Shown: positions 24,322-33,540, numbered from the stretch's first letter. The stretch: 36,802 nt of DNA from Streptacidiphilus pinicola (GCF_003258295.1 NZ_QKYN01000171.1:1-36802); one strand, 5' to 3'. Notes: a model not told the origin generated them from the sequence alone. A program made the numbers and translations.

Positions 24322-25151
24322 CGGTCGTCGCCCTGGTCTCCGCTCGTTCCGGCGCCGTGACCGTCAGCTCGCTGGCGCTCGCGTTGGCTGCACCGAAGAA
24401 GACGGTCCTGGCGGAGCTGGACCCTGCGGGCAGCTCGGTGCGCGCCGGGTTCCTGCAGGGCCACCTCGATGCCTCGGTCGGGCTGCACCGGCTCGCGACC
24501 GCGGTGCGGGCGGGAAGCTTGGGCAGTCAGTTCGCTACGCATCTGGTGTCGCTGGACTCCAGCGTCGGGAACCGGATGCTGCTGCCGGGGCTGACCGATC
24601 CGGCGCAGGCCTCCGCGATGGCCGGAGTGTGGGAGCACCTGGTGCCGGCCTGGCCAGTGCTGGAGCAGAACGGCTTCGACGTCGTGGTCGACGCCGGACG
24701 GGTGCTGATCGAGTCCGGGGGGCTGTCCAGCGCGCGGTACCCGGCGGCGGTGCTGCGCCGCGCGGACGCGGTGCTGCTGGTGGTGCGCCAGTCGGTGGCC
24801 GGCCTGGTGACGGCAGCGCCGGTGGTCGAGGCCCTCAAGCGCGACCTCGCGGAGCGGGGCACCGGAGTGGAAGCGCTCGGGCTGCTTCTGGTCCAGGAGC
24901 GCAAGCAGCCGACCGCGTCGGAGTTCGCTCACCATCTCCAGGTGCCGGTGCTGGCTCAGTTCGACTGGGACGCGGACACGGCCCGTGCGCTGGCGCACGG
25001 GCCGGACCGGCGGGGCTTGACGATGAAGTCGGTGCTGCTGCGGCAGGCCCGGTCGGCGTGGGAGTCAATCACCGCGCTCGCGGCCAGGCGCCGCGCGCAA
25101 CTGCACGTGGGCGGCTACGGCCCCGGCTATCAGGGAGGCCTCGGTGGCTGA
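24318..25151 (+). CDS. TadZ/CpaE-like MinD-family protein with degenerate P-loop
   Basis: The product has 277 residues from ATG 24318 (ATGA overlap). The fold is that of ParA/MinD ATPases: VVALVSARSGAVTVSSLALAL at the N-terminus, ELDPAG near 34, FDVVVDAGR near 117 and DAVLLVVRQS near 150. The usual KGGxGKT is replaced by ARSGAVTVSS, so the P-loop lacks both conserved Lys residues and ATP hydrolysis is doubtful. TadZ/CpaE proteins position the pilus machine, and some members are similarly degenerate. It overlaps the TadA gene by eight bases. Confidence 0.8.
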   Translation: MTVVALVSARSGAVTVSSLALALAAPKKTVLAELDPAGSSVRAGFLQGHLDASVGLHRLATAVRAGSLGSQFATHLVSLDSSVGNRMLLPGLTDPAQASAMAGVWEHLVPAWPVLEQNGFDVVVDAGRVLIESGGLSSARYPAAVLRRADAVLLVVRQSVAGLVTAAPVVEALKRDLAERGTGVEALGLLLVQERKQPTASEFAHHLQVPVLAQFDWDADTARALAHGPDRRGLTMKSVLLRQARSAWESITALAARRRAQLHVGGYGPGYQGGLGG

Positions 25152-26682
25152 CGCCCGGCCGCGCCCGGTGAACGGCGCGCCCACCACCACGTCGATGCAC
25201 GCCCTTCGGTCATCGTTCGAGGCGGCACTTCAAATCCCCGTTCCGCTGTCGCCGGCCCCGCCTGGTCCGGCCGCGTTACCCGGGCAGCAGAGTGCTCCTG
25301 GGCTTGCCGGGGTTCTCCCGGTGGGATTCGACGTGCTCGCGGAGCTGCGGAACAAGGTCGCTGACCTGCTGTCGAACCGGGTTCGCGACGAGGTCATGGG
25401 CGAGCGGGACCGGCAGCAGCTGGGCTGGAGCCTGGTGGTGGAGGTCGTCGCCGCGTGGGCGACCGACTACAGCGCGAGGAAGAGGCCGCTCGACGCGCAG
25501 CAGGAAACGCTGATCAAGCGGGCCGTCTTCGACGACCTGTTCCGTGCCGGGCGGCTTCAGCCGCTTCTGGACGACCCCAATGCGGAGGACATCCGCATCG
25601 ACGGCAGCGAGCCGGTCGAGGTGGTCTACCAGGACCGCCCGACCGTGCGCTTGGCTCCGATCGTCGCGTCCGATGCCGAGCTGGTCGAGCTGGTCAACCA
25701 GTTGGCCCGATCCCAGGGTCAGGGCGAGCGCTCGTTGTCGCCGGCCAGTCCGCTGCTGCGGATGCGGCTGGCCGACGGGTCGCGCCTGACGGCGAACTAC
25801 CTGGTCACGCCCCGCCCGCAGGTCGTGATCCGTAAGCACCGGCTGCGGGACACCCGGCTGGACCAGCTCGTGGGCTGGGGTTCAATCGACACCGTGCTCG
25901 CGGAGTTCCTCAAGGCGCTGGTCCGGGCGCGGAAGAACGTCTTCGTCGTCGGCGGCCAGGGCGCGGGTAAGACCAGCCTGCTGCGGGCGATGTCCCGCGA
26001 GATCGCCCCCGGGGAGCGGATCGGCACGCTGGAATCCGAGTACGAGTTGTGGCTGCACGAGCTGCCCGGGCCCGGCCCTCAGGTGGTGCCGTTCGAAGGG
26101 CGCGAGGGCAACGGCGAGAAGGACGCGACCGGGCGCAATCTGGGAGAGCTCACCCTCGCCGACCTGTTCCCCCACCTGCAGCGCATGTCGCTGCGCCGGA
26201 TCCTGGTCGGCGAGGTCCGCTCGGTCGAGGTCCTGCCGATGCTCCACGGCATGATCGAAGGCGAGGGCGGGTCGATGTGCACCGTCCACGCACGCAGTGC
26301 CCGTGCCGCGATCGAGCGCGTCGCCACCCTGGCGCTGGAGGCCAGGATCGGGATGAGCGTCGAGCTGGCCTACCGACTGATCACCGAGGCCTGCCAGTTC
26401 ATCGTCTTCCTGCGGCAGGTCGACGAGACCGAGATCGGCGGGCAACGGCACCGGTTCGTCGCCGAAATTCTGGAGATCACCGGCCTGGGCGAAGGCGGCC
26501 GCCCGTCCGTGCAGCGCATCTTCGCGCCCAAGGAAGAGGGCGGGCGCCGTGAACCGAGAGCGGTGCCGCAGCAGATGCCCTCGTGCATCGACGACCTGGT
26601 GCGGGTGGGCTTCCAACGCGAATGGCTGCTCCACCCCTTCGGCACCTGGAACCACGAGCTGAAGACGGTGACGCAGCTTTGA
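25144..26682 (+). CDS. tadA: TadA/CpaF secretion ATPase
   Basis: The product has 512 residues from GTG 25144. The N-terminal domain (about 60-200) is followed by the hexameric secretion ATPase core, with Walker A GGQGAGKT at 270-277, the acidic box ESEYELWLHEL near 299-309, Walker B-like RRILVGEVRS near 353-362, and the His box MCTVHARS near 377-384. All are intact. It powers assembly of the Tad pilus from the cytoplasmic face together with TadB and TadC, whose genes follow. The C-terminal ~90 residues are a variable extension. Confidence 0.92.
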   Translation: MADARPRPVNGAPTTTSMHALRSSFEAALQIPVPLSPAPPGPAALPGQQSAPGLAGVLPVGFDVLAELRNKVADLLSNRVRDEVMGERDRQQLGWSLVVEVVAAWATDYSARKRPLDAQQETLIKRAVFDDLFRAGRLQPLLDDPNAEDIRIDGSEPVEVVYQDRPTVRLAPIVASDAELVELVNQLARSQGQGERSLSPASPLLRMRLADGSRLTANYLVTPRPQVVIRKHRLRDTRLDQLVGWGSIDTVLAEFLKALVRARKNVFVVGGQGAGKTSLLRAMSREIAPGERIGTLESEYELWLHELPGPGPQVVPFEGREGNGEKDATGRNLGELTLADLFPHLQRMSLRRILVGEVRSVEVLPMLHGMIEGEGGSMCTVHARSARAAIERVATLALEARIGMSVELAYRLITEACQFIVFLRQVDETEIGGQRHRFVAEILEITGLGEGGRPSVQRIFAPKEEGGRREPRAVPQQMPSCIDDLVRVGFQREWLLHPFGTWNHELKTVTQL

Positions 26683-27632
26683 GCATCACGTTGATGGAGT
26701 GGATCGCCGCGTTCTGCGCGGCCGCCGCGGTGGCCGGCCTGGTCATCGCGGTCGCCGGGTTCGCCGGATGGATGACGCCGGAGCACGCACGCCGACGCGG
26801 GCACACCGAACGCCGGCTGCGGGCTATGGCCGGTCTGGACGGCGGCCGCGCCCGCGCGGCGTGGTGGCGCACCCGGCGCACCCGCGTCCTGGCCGGGTGC
26901 GGAGTCGCCGTCGCGGTCTGGCTGCTCACGGGGTGGCCGATGGCCGGTCTGCTGTCCGGGCTGGTGGCCGCGAACGCGGTGTGGCTGCTCAACCCCGGCC
27001 GGGAGCACGCCGAGCGGATCGCCCGCTTGGAGGGGCTGCAGGAGTGGGTGCGCCGGCTCGCGGACATCCACACCACTGGACTGTCCCTCGAGCAGTCGAT
27101 CAGGGCGAGCGCCCCGAAGGTCTCGTCCTCGATCGAGCCGCAGGTCAAGCTGCTGGTCGGGCGATTGGCCGCCGGGTGGCCGACCCGCGCTGCCTACCGT
27201 GCGTTCGGGGACGACCTGGACGACGTGACCGCTGACATGGTCGTCGCGATGATGCTGCTGCATGTCCAGGACCGCGGCGACGGGCTGTCGCGCGCGTTCA
27301 AGGAGCTCGCCGCCGCGTTGCAGGAGGAAGTGCTGATGCGGCGCAAGGTCGAGGCCGACCGCGCGAAGCCGCGCGCGAACATGCGCTGGGTCGTGCTGTT
27401 CTGTCTGGTCGTGTTTGGGCTGTCGATGTTCTCCGGCTCCTACGTCACCCCCTACTCCAGCCCCCTCGGAGTCCTCGCGATGGTCGGGTTCGCGCTCGGC
27501 TTCGTCGGCATGGTCGCGTGGATGCGCTCGATGGCGAACATGCGCCCCACCCCGCGGTTCCTGTCCTCCGCGGACCGCACCAAGTCCCTGGCCGAACGCA
27601 CTGGTGAGACCACCGTGGAGGTGCAGTCGTGA
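26679..27632 (+). CDS. tadB: TadB, type II secretion F-domain membrane protein
   Basis: The product has 317 residues from TTG 26679 (TTGA overlap with tadA); ATG 26694 is an alternative. There are two N-terminal spans (about 8-27 and 75-105), a cytoplasmic helical F domain (about 118-235) with LEGLQEWVRRLADIHTTGLS, and two C-terminal spans (about 242-262 and 268-290). This is the TadB layout: an inner-membrane platform that couples the TadA motor to pilin extraction. Confidence 0.87.
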   Translation: MSITLMEWIAAFCAAAAVAGLVIAVAGFAGWMTPEHARRRGHTERRLRAMAGLDGGRARAAWWRTRRTRVLAGCGVAVAVWLLTGWPMAGLLSGLVAANAVWLLNPGREHAERIARLEGLQEWVRRLADIHTTGLSLEQSIRASAPKVSSSIEPQVKLLVGRLAAGWPTRAAYRAFGDDLDDVTADMVVAMMLLHVQDRGDGLSRAFKELAAALQEEVLMRRKVEADRAKPRANMRWVVLFCLVVFGLSMFSGSYVTPYSSPLGVLAMVGFALGFVGMVAWMRSMANMRPTPRFLSSADRTKSLAERTGETTVEVQS

Positions 27633-28531
27633 TCCCCGTCGCCCCCGTCCTCATCGCCGGTGCCGCCGTCGGCGGCGGCGTCACTATGCTGGTGGCCGGC
27701 CTCTCGCGCGGACGCGGCGACCTGGCCGACGTGATCGCCCGCATGGACGCCAACCGCATCGACCTCCTCGCCCCACAGGAGCAGGCGGAGCAGCCGAACG
27801 ACTGGCGCGAACGCCTCGGCGGATGGGCGCTGTCGCGGATAAGCGACAACCTGGTGCGGCTGCCACGCAAGGAGCTCGCGATCCTGCGCGAATCCCCGGC
27901 CCTCCAGCTCGGGAAGAAGATCGGCGTCGCCCTGTACGGGCTGCTGCTGCCCGCGCTCGGCACAGCCGTCGCCATCGCCGGCGGCGCCCAGATCCCCTTC
28001 GCGATCCCCGGCGTCGTCTCGCTCGTGTTCGCGGTGGTGGGCTGGTTCATCGTCGACGTCAACGCGCGCCAGCGCGCGGCCGAGGCCCGCACCGAGTTCC
28101 GCATCGCCATCGCGTCCTACCTCGACCTGGTCTCCCTCGAGCGCGCGGCCGACGCCGGCCCCAGCGAGGCGCTCAAGCGGGCCGCCCAGGTCGGGGACGG
28201 CTGGGTGTTCGAGCGGATCCGCGACGCGCTGCTGCGCGCCGAGCTCGCCGGCATCGCCCCCTGGGAGGGGCTGCGGCAGCTGTCTCAGGAGATCGACGTC
28301 CCCGAGCTCGGCGCGCCGGCCGACATCATCGCGATCGCCGGTGAGGAGGGCGCGTCCGTCTACTCCACGCTCCAGGCCCAGGCCCGCTCGCTGCGCGGCG
28401 TGCTGCTGACCGACCAGCAAGCTCACGCGAACACCGCTTCGGAAAAGATGGTCGTCCCCGTCGCCGCGCTCGTGATCATCATGACCTTGTACATCGCCCT
28501 CCCGGCGATGGTCCGCGTCATCGACAGCTGA
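27629..28531 (+). CDS. tadC: TadC, type II secretion F-domain membrane protein
   Basis: The product has 300 residues from GTG 27629 (GTGA overlap with tadB). It has an N-terminal span, a short cytoplasmic part, and two spans at about 97-145. The F domain includes ASYLDLVSLERAADAGPSEAL, and a C-terminal span (VVPVAALVIIMTLYIALPAM) lies near 276-295. Order, size and domain match TadC, partner of TadB in the platform. Confidence 0.87.
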   Translation: MIPVAPVLIAGAAVGGGVTMLVAGLSRGRGDLADVIARMDANRIDLLAPQEQAEQPNDWRERLGGWALSRISDNLVRLPRKELAILRESPALQLGKKIGVALYGLLLPALGTAVAIAGGAQIPFAIPGVVSLVFAVVGWFIVDVNARQRAAEARTEFRIAIASYLDLVSLERAADAGPSEALKRAAQVGDGWVFERIRDALLRAELAGIAPWEGLRQLSQEIDVPELGAPADIIAIAGEEGASVYSTLQAQARSLRGVLLTDQQAHANTASEKMVVPVAALVIIMTLYIALPAMVRVIDS

Positions 28532-28566
28532 CCATTCCTCACCACCAGCCCTCAAGGAGGCCCTTC

Positions 28567-28773
28567 ATGTCCGATCCGCTGATCACGCTCGCGACCACCG
28601 CGGTGCGTGCCCGCGCCGAGCGAGTCCGCGAACTGCACCGGGACGAAGACCGCGAGCGGGGCGCGCTGTCGATCGAGCTCGCCCTGCTCATCGCCGGCAT
28701 CGTCATCATCGCCGGCATCGTCGTCGCCATCATCACCACCAAGGCCACCCAGAAGGCCAACCAAATCGGCTGA
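28567..28773 (+). CDS. Small Flp-like pilin
   Basis: The product has 68 residues, with AAGGAGG (28554-28560) six bases before the ATG, the best ribosome site of the Tad operon and fitting for an abundant pilus subunit. A charged N-terminus of about 31 residues ends in ERGALSIE. Then comes a single span IELALLIAGIVIIAGIVVAI and a short polar tail. The G-x4-E pattern (Gly before ALSIE) is the prepilin-peptidase site of Flp/TadE-type proteins. It is the likely major pilin. Confidence 0.8.
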   Translation: MSDPLITLATTAVRARAERVRELHRDEDRERGALSIELALLIAGIVIIAGIVVAIITTKATQKANQIG

Positions 28774-28821
28774 CCCACCACGGGCTGGGAGCAGGACTGT
28801 TGGGGAGGAAGCGCACCGAGC

Positions 28822-29253
28822 ATGAGTGACCGACCACCAGGGCGTCGTCGCCCAGGGCCGCGACTACACCTGCGGGCCGACGACCGTGATGCCGGAGACC
28901 GGGGCGCGCTGTCGCTGGAACTGGCGATCCTGGCACCGGCCGTGATGCTGCTCCTGTTCACGATCGTCCAGGCCGGCTTCTACTTCTACGCCCGCGACGT
29001 GGCCGTCACCGCCGCGCAGCAGGGCGTCGAGACCGCCCGCGTCCACGGCGCCACGCTCGGCGAAGGCCTCACGCAGAGCTGGGACCTGATCCACCGCACC
29101 GGCGGCAGCATCACCGGCCCCGCCGTCACCGGGTCCCAGACCGCGGCGGAGGTGACCATCACAGTCAGCGGCAGCGTCACCACCTGGATCCCCGGGCTCA
29201 CGTTCCACCTGTCCCAGACCGCCACCGCCGCGAAGGAGCAGCTCATCCGATGA
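28822..29253 (+). CDS. TadE-family pseudopilin
   Basis: The product has 143 residues from ATG 28822, with a GGGAGGAA site upstream. A polar N-terminus ends in DRGALSLE, directly followed by the membrane helix (LAILAPAVMLLLFTIVQAGFYFY). The beta-rich extracytoplasmic part (about 75-140) ends in FHLSQTATAAKEQL. This is the standard TadE form: a prepilin-like minor subunit processed at the Gly of the GALSLE motif. It overlaps the next TadE gene by four bases. Confidence 0.83.
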   Translation: MSDRPPGRRRPGPRLHLRADDRDAGDRGALSLELAILAPAVMLLLFTIVQAGFYFYARDVAVTAAQQGVETARVHGATLGEGLTQSWDLIHRTGGSITGPAVTGSQTAAEVTITVSGSVTTWIPGLTFHLSQTATAAKEQLIR

Positions 29254-29735
29254 CCCGCTCCCCCGCGCCAACGTCAGGCGAACACGGCGCGCTCTCGCTG
29301 GAGATGGCGATCCTCGCCCCCGTCCTGCTGCTGATGTTCGGGCTGATGGCCCTGGCCGGACGCGTCTACCTCGCCGGATCCACCGTCGACAACGCGGCCC
29401 GCGACGCCGCCCGCGCGGCCTCCCTGCAGAACTCCCCCGGCGCCGCCCAGCAGGCAGCCCTCCAGGTCGCGAACCAGTCCCTGACCTCCCAGGGGGTCCA
29501 CTGCGCGTCCACCGACGTGACCGTCCCCACCGCCGGGTTCAGCGCGCCGCTGGGACAGCCCGCCGCAGTCACCGTCACCGTCACGTGCCAGGTGCCGCTC
29601 TCGGGCCTCTTCCCTGGTGTCCCCGGAAGCAAGGTCCTCACGGGCTCGTTCACCTGCTCGATCGACCAGTACCGGCAACGCGCCACCGCCCAGGTCCCTG
29701 TCGCGGGCCGCCGGTCGGAGGTGCGCGGTGCCTGA
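29250..29735 (+). CDS. TadE-family pseudopilin, second copy
   Basis: The product has 161 residues. EHGALSLE at about residues 10-17 precedes the membrane helix (MAILAPVLLLMFGLMALAGRVYL). The extracytoplasmic part contains three Cys (HCAST, VTCQV, FTCSI). The shared GALSLE motif and helix show it belongs with the preceding TadE protein, but the domains outside the membrane have diverged. It overlaps both neighbours. Confidence 0.82.
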   Translation: MTRSPAPTSGEHGALSLEMAILAPVLLLMFGLMALAGRVYLAGSTVDNAARDAARAASLQNSPGAAQQAALQVANQSLTSQGVHCASTDVTVPTAGFSAPLGQPAAVTVTVTCQVPLSGLFPGVPGSKVLTGSFTCSIDQYRQRATAQVPVAGRRSEVRGA

Positions 29736-30147
29736 ACTCCGTCTACTCCCCCGTGAAGCGGACAGCGACCGGGGAAGCTTGTCGATGTTCACCGCGATCG
29801 TCATCGTCGGCTGCTTCGCGGTCCTGTCCCTCGTCGTCGACGGTGGCCTCAAGCTCCAGGCCCTCGCGAAGGCCGACGGCACCGCCCAGGAAGCCGCCCG
29901 CTCCGGCGCCCAGGCCCTCGACACCGGAGCCGCACTGACCGGGCACGGCATCCAGATCCAGCCCCAGCAAGCGGTCACCGCCGCCCAGGCCTACCTGCGC
30001 TCCGCAGGCGTCACCGGAACCGTCACCGTCACCGGCAACCAGATCCAGGTCACCGTCGCCGCCCCCTACACCCCGCTCTTCCCGCTGATCAGCTCCGGCA
30101 CCGTCACCGGACACGGCAGCGCGCAACTCCTGTACCAGGGAGGCTGA
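29728..30147 (+). CDS. TadE/TadG-like pilus assembly protein
   Basis: The product has 139 residues from GTG 29728, overlapping the previous gene by eight bases. SDRGSLSMF near residue 13 is a variant of the processing motif with the Glu replaced, followed by the helix TAIVIVGCFAVLSLVVDGGL. The rest is an Ala/Thr/Val-rich extracytoplasmic part. With Met-Phe in place of the conserved Glu, it may not be processed or methylated like the others, as in TadG-type proteins. The stop overlaps the next start (TGATG). Confidence 0.75.
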   Translation: MPELRLLPREADSDRGSLSMFTAIVIVGCFAVLSLVVDGGLKLQALAKADGTAQEAARSGAQALDTGAALTGHGIQIQPQQAVTAAQAYLRSAGVTGTVTVTGNQIQVTVAAPYTPLFPLISSGTVTGHGSAQLLYQGG

Positions 30148-33100
30148 TGATGAACTCTGGCCCGCTCCCCCGCCTGCTGAAGGGCCTCGGCGCCCTCGTC
30201 GCGCTGGCCGTGCTGGAGGCCGGCGTCCCCTTCGCTCTGCTCACGTGGGGCAAGGGTCCCACCCAGGCTCCCTCCTGGCAGCAGACCACCGACGCCCTGT
30301 CAGGGCCGGACAACGGCAGCCTGTTCCTCGGCGCACTCACGATTCTCGGGTGGCTCGCCTGGCTTCTGTTCACCCTCCAGGTCCTCCTCGAACTCATCGC
30401 CGTCGCCCGGCACCGGGCCGCACCGCGCCTGCCGGTGATCGGTGCCGGGCAGCACCTGGCCGCGACACTCGTCACCGCGATCGTGCTCCTGCTGCCCACC
30501 GCCGGGACCGCACTCGCCCAGGCCGCCCCCGCGTCGGCCGCGACGCTCCACCTGCCCCACCACCAGGCTCCCAACCCACAACAGGTCGCGGCGGCGGTGA
30601 CCACAAGCGCAGAAGCCAGCTGGAAGGGACCCGTGCACCAGGTCACCTCGAGCGACGAGACGCTGTGGGGTCTGGCCGAGCACTACCTGGGCGACGGCAG
30701 CCGGTGGAAGGACATCGCCGACCTCAACGAGGACGTCACCCAGGCCGACGGCGAAACGCTGACCGCGTCCACCCTCCACCTCCTGCCCGGATGGACCCTG
30801 CGGCTCCCCGCCCAAGCCGCCCACCACTCGGCCCCCGCCGCTCGTCACGCTGCCCCGACGATCAAGGAGCACCACCGCCCAACAGCCGTCGAACAGCATG
30901 CCCACGATGAACGAGAGAGCACCCGGCGAGAGACAGCGCACATCGTCCAACCCGGCGAGACCCTGTCCGACATCGCCGAAGACGACCTCGGCAACGCGAA
31001 CGACTACCCGGCCATCTACACCGCGAGCCACGCCATCAAGCAACCCGGCGGCGGACACCTGACCGACCCGAACCTCATCCTCCCCGGGTGGCGCCTCAAC
31101 ATCCCCCAGCCCAGTACCGCCCCCACCAACCCGGTGACCGCGCCGACATCGCCGTCGGCCCCAGCGCCGCACGGCGAGGGCTCCCCCGGCGGCCGCGACG
31201 GCAGCCACTCGCCCAGCACGACACCCACCACCGCGCCAACGGCACCGACACCCGTTTCATCCCAGACCCCCGCTCCGGCAACCAGCCCCGCCGCGGGACC
31301 GCTCGGCGTGCCAAGCTCTGCCACGCCCACCAGCAACACGCCCTCACCGTCCACCACAGCCTCAACCGCTCCCACCAGGGCACCGACGCCCTCCGCCTCC
31401 CCCGCTGCCCCCTCGCCGGTCGCCACCGCGCCCGCTGCTAGTGACGGCACCCAGACAGCGAGCGAGCTGCGCATCGGCGCAGCGATCGCCGCGCTCCTGG
31501 CCGCCGGTCTGCTGGGCGGATACGGCATCAAGCGCGCCCTGCAGCAGCGCTCCCGCCGCCCCGGCGAGACCATCGCCGTCCCCGCCGAGACCAGCAGCCT
31601 GGAACAGGTCCTCGCCAACCAAGCCGACCCCGCGACCGCCGAACTCCTCGACCTCGCACTGCGGACCATGGCCACCCACCTGCCCGAAGGCGAGCCCCTC
31701 CCGCAACTGGAGGCAGCCCGGATCGAGCGGACCCGCATCCAGCTGCGGGCCGACGGCCCCGTCATCGCGCCGTTCGCCCAAGGCGAGGACGGCTGGTGGA
31801 GCCTCGACCCCGCCGCAGAGCTGCTCGACCCAGCCGCCGCTGCCGAAGTCGCGGCCCCCTACCCGATGCTGGCCACCCTCGGCAAAGAACCGGACGGCAC
31901 GCTGGTCCTGGTCGACCTCGCCGCTGCCCGGACGCTGCTCCTGGACGGCACCGAACAGCAGGTCCGTGAGGTCGCCCGCGGACTCGCCCTGGACGCCGCC
32001 ACCTCACCTTGGGGTCAGGAACTCCAGGTCCTCAGCGCCGGGCTCATCGAGGCGGGCCTGCCCCAGATGATGGCCACCGGCCGAATCCGCCGCCTCGACC
32101 GGATCGGCCACGCCGTCACGGACCTGGCCGACCTCCTGCTCACCGCGCACCAGGACCCCGACGCTGCCATGCCCTGGATGCTGGTCGCCAGCGACCACAT
32201 CGACGAGGACGCCGCCTGGGAACTCGCTGGTCTGATCTCCCGCTCCCCCCACGCGCCCGTCGCCCTCGCCCTACCCAGGGAAGGACTCGACGCGCTGTTC
32301 CCCGACGCCCTGCGCCTGGACTGCGCCACCACCGAGCCACAGCAGCTCGCTTTCGCGGTGGCCCCCGTGCAGCTCCAGCGCGTCACCGAGGCCGAGTACC
32401 AGCTTCTCACCGACGACCTGCGCACCACCGAACTGCCCGCCAATACGGCCACCGGCTCCTGGACACACGTCCCCGACGACACCCGCACCTTGCCGCAGCC
32501 GCCCACCGGCCAACCGGCAGTGACCGACGAAGCGCCGTCACCCGACGCGGGCCCGGCCGAGGCCGACGGCGCCTCAGGAGAAGCCGTCAGCCCGTTCCTT
32601 GCCCTCAGCGGACAACGCACCAACTCCCCCGCGCGCACGACGTCAGCGCCCTTGGTCCCGCTCGCCCCGGCTCCCTTCGGCACACCGACTCTGCCCACCG
32701 CCGTGCCGGCGGCCACCGAGACAGCCGAGGACGCCCAACCCGGGCCCGTCGACGTGCCGTCGCCGCTCGCCCCGGTCGCCGAGCCCGCCGACGTGCACGC
32801 ACCGGAAATCCGCCTCCTGGGGCCCATCGACGTCACCGGGCTGGGCAGCAGCGGCCGCGGAAGGCGCCTCGCCGAGGTCGCCGCCTACCTCTACCTGCGA
32901 CCGGGCCGCACCCGCGACGACCTGGCAACCGCCATGAACCCGATCACCCCGTGGACCGAGAAGAGCGTCAAGCAGCGCCTCCACGACCTGCGCAACCTGC
33001 TGGAGAACACCCCGGACGGCACGCCCCGGCTCTCCCGCAACGCCCGCCACGGCGTCCTGCCGACGCTGACCGGCGTGCGCTGCGACTGGACGCGCTTCCA

Positions 33101-33524
33101 AAAGCTCGCCGAACGCGGACTCCTCGCCGGCCCTGCAGGCGTCGACGACCTCGAAGCCGCGCTCGCCCTGGTGCGGGCCCGCCCGTTCGCCGGCAGCACC
33201 GCCCGGTGGAGCATGCCCGACGCCCAAGAGATGGTCTCCCGCATCATCGACGCCGCCCACACCATCGCCCGCTACCGGATCACCACCGGCCACTACGCCC
33301 AGGCCCGAGCTGCGATCGCCCGCGGGATCGACGTCGAGCCCACCGCAGAGATGCTGTACCGAGACTGGCTCGCACTTGAGGCTGCCTGCGGCAACATCGC
33401 CGAGGTCCATCGCATCATCTCCCGCCTCCAGGAGGAACTGCGCGCCTTGGACGCCGAGATGGACCCCGCCACCATCGAACTCATCGAGGCCATCTTCGAG
33501 CAGCACATGAAGGGCAGCGCCTGA
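30147..33524 (+). CDS. Membrane-spanning LysM-BTAD (SARP-like) fusion protein
   Basis: The product has 1125 residues. There are three spans in the first ~126 residues. LysM domain 1 is at about 163-221 (DETLWGLAEHYLGDG) and LysM domain 2 at about 265-320 (GETLSDIAEDDLG). A Pro/Ser/Thr linker reaches about 435, with span 4 at 441-463 and Arg/Lys immediately after (KRALQQRSRR). The cytoplasmic half ends in a winged-helix plus bacterial transcriptional activator domain (about 885-1125; LRPGRTRDDLATAM, KQRLHDLRNLLE). The positive-inside rule places LysM outside and BTAD inside. It is probably a wall-sensing regulator or scaffold of the Tad system. It is the last gene of the operon, followed by a terminator. 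Confidence 0.85.
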   Translation: MMNSGPLPRLLKGLGALVALAVLEAGVPFALLTWGKGPTQAPSWQQTTDALSGPDNGSLFLGALTILGWLAWLLFTLQVLLELIAVARHRAAPRLPVIGAGQHLAATLVTAIVLLLPTAGTALAQAAPASAATLHLPHHQAPNPQQVAAAVTTSAEASWKGPVHQVTSSDETLWGLAEHYLGDGSRWKDIADLNEDVTQADGETLTASTLHLLPGWTLRLPAQAAHHSAPAARHAAPTIKEHHRPTAVEQHAHDERESTRRETAHIVQPGETLSDIAEDDLGNANDYPAIYTASHAIKQPGGGHLTDPNLILPGWRLNIPQPSTAPTNPVTAPTSPSAPAPHGEGSPGGRDGSHSPSTTPTTAPTAPTPVSSQTPAPATSPAAGPLGVPSSATPTSNTPSPSTTASTAPTRAPTPSASPAAPSPVATAPAASDGTQTASELRIGAAIAALLAAGLLGGYGIKRALQQRSRRPGETIAVPAETSSLEQVLANQADPATAELLDLALRTMATHLPEGEPLPQLEAARIERTRIQLRADGPVIAPFAQGEDGWWSLDPAAELLDPAAAAEVAAPYPMLATLGKEPDGTLVLVDLAAARTLLLDGTEQQVREVARGLALDAATSPWGQELQVLSAGLIEAGLPQMMATGRIRRLDRIGHAVTDLADLLLTAHQDPDAAMPWMLVASDHIDEDAAWELAGLISRSPHAPVALALPREGLDALFPDALRLDCATTEPQQLAFAVAPVQLQRVTEAEYQLLTDDLRTTELPANTATGSWTHVPDDTRTLPQPPTGQPAVTDEAPSPDAGPAEADGASGEAVSPFLALSGQRTNSPARTTSAPLVPLAPAPFGTPTLPTAVPAATETAEDAQPGPVDVPSPLAPVAEPADVHAPEIRLLGPIDVTGLGSSGRGRRLAEVAAYLYLRPGRTRDDLATAMNPITPWTEKSVKQRLHDLRNLLENTPDGTPRLSRNARHGVLPTLTGVRCDWTRFQKLAERGLLAGPAGVDDLEAALALVRARPFAGSTARWSMPDAQEMVSRIIDAAHTIARYRITTGHYAQARAAIARGIDVEPTAEMLYRDWLALEAACGNIAEVHRIISRLQEELRALDAEMDPATIELIEAIFEQHMKGSA

Positions 33525-33540
33525 CCGACGCCGCGAACAG

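Noticed and set aside
31090-31440. Possible tandem DNA repeat in the Pro/Ser/Thr-rich stretch
   Set aside because: Repetition is only compositional and comes from the linker's Pro, Thr and Ser codons; no fixed unit was found.
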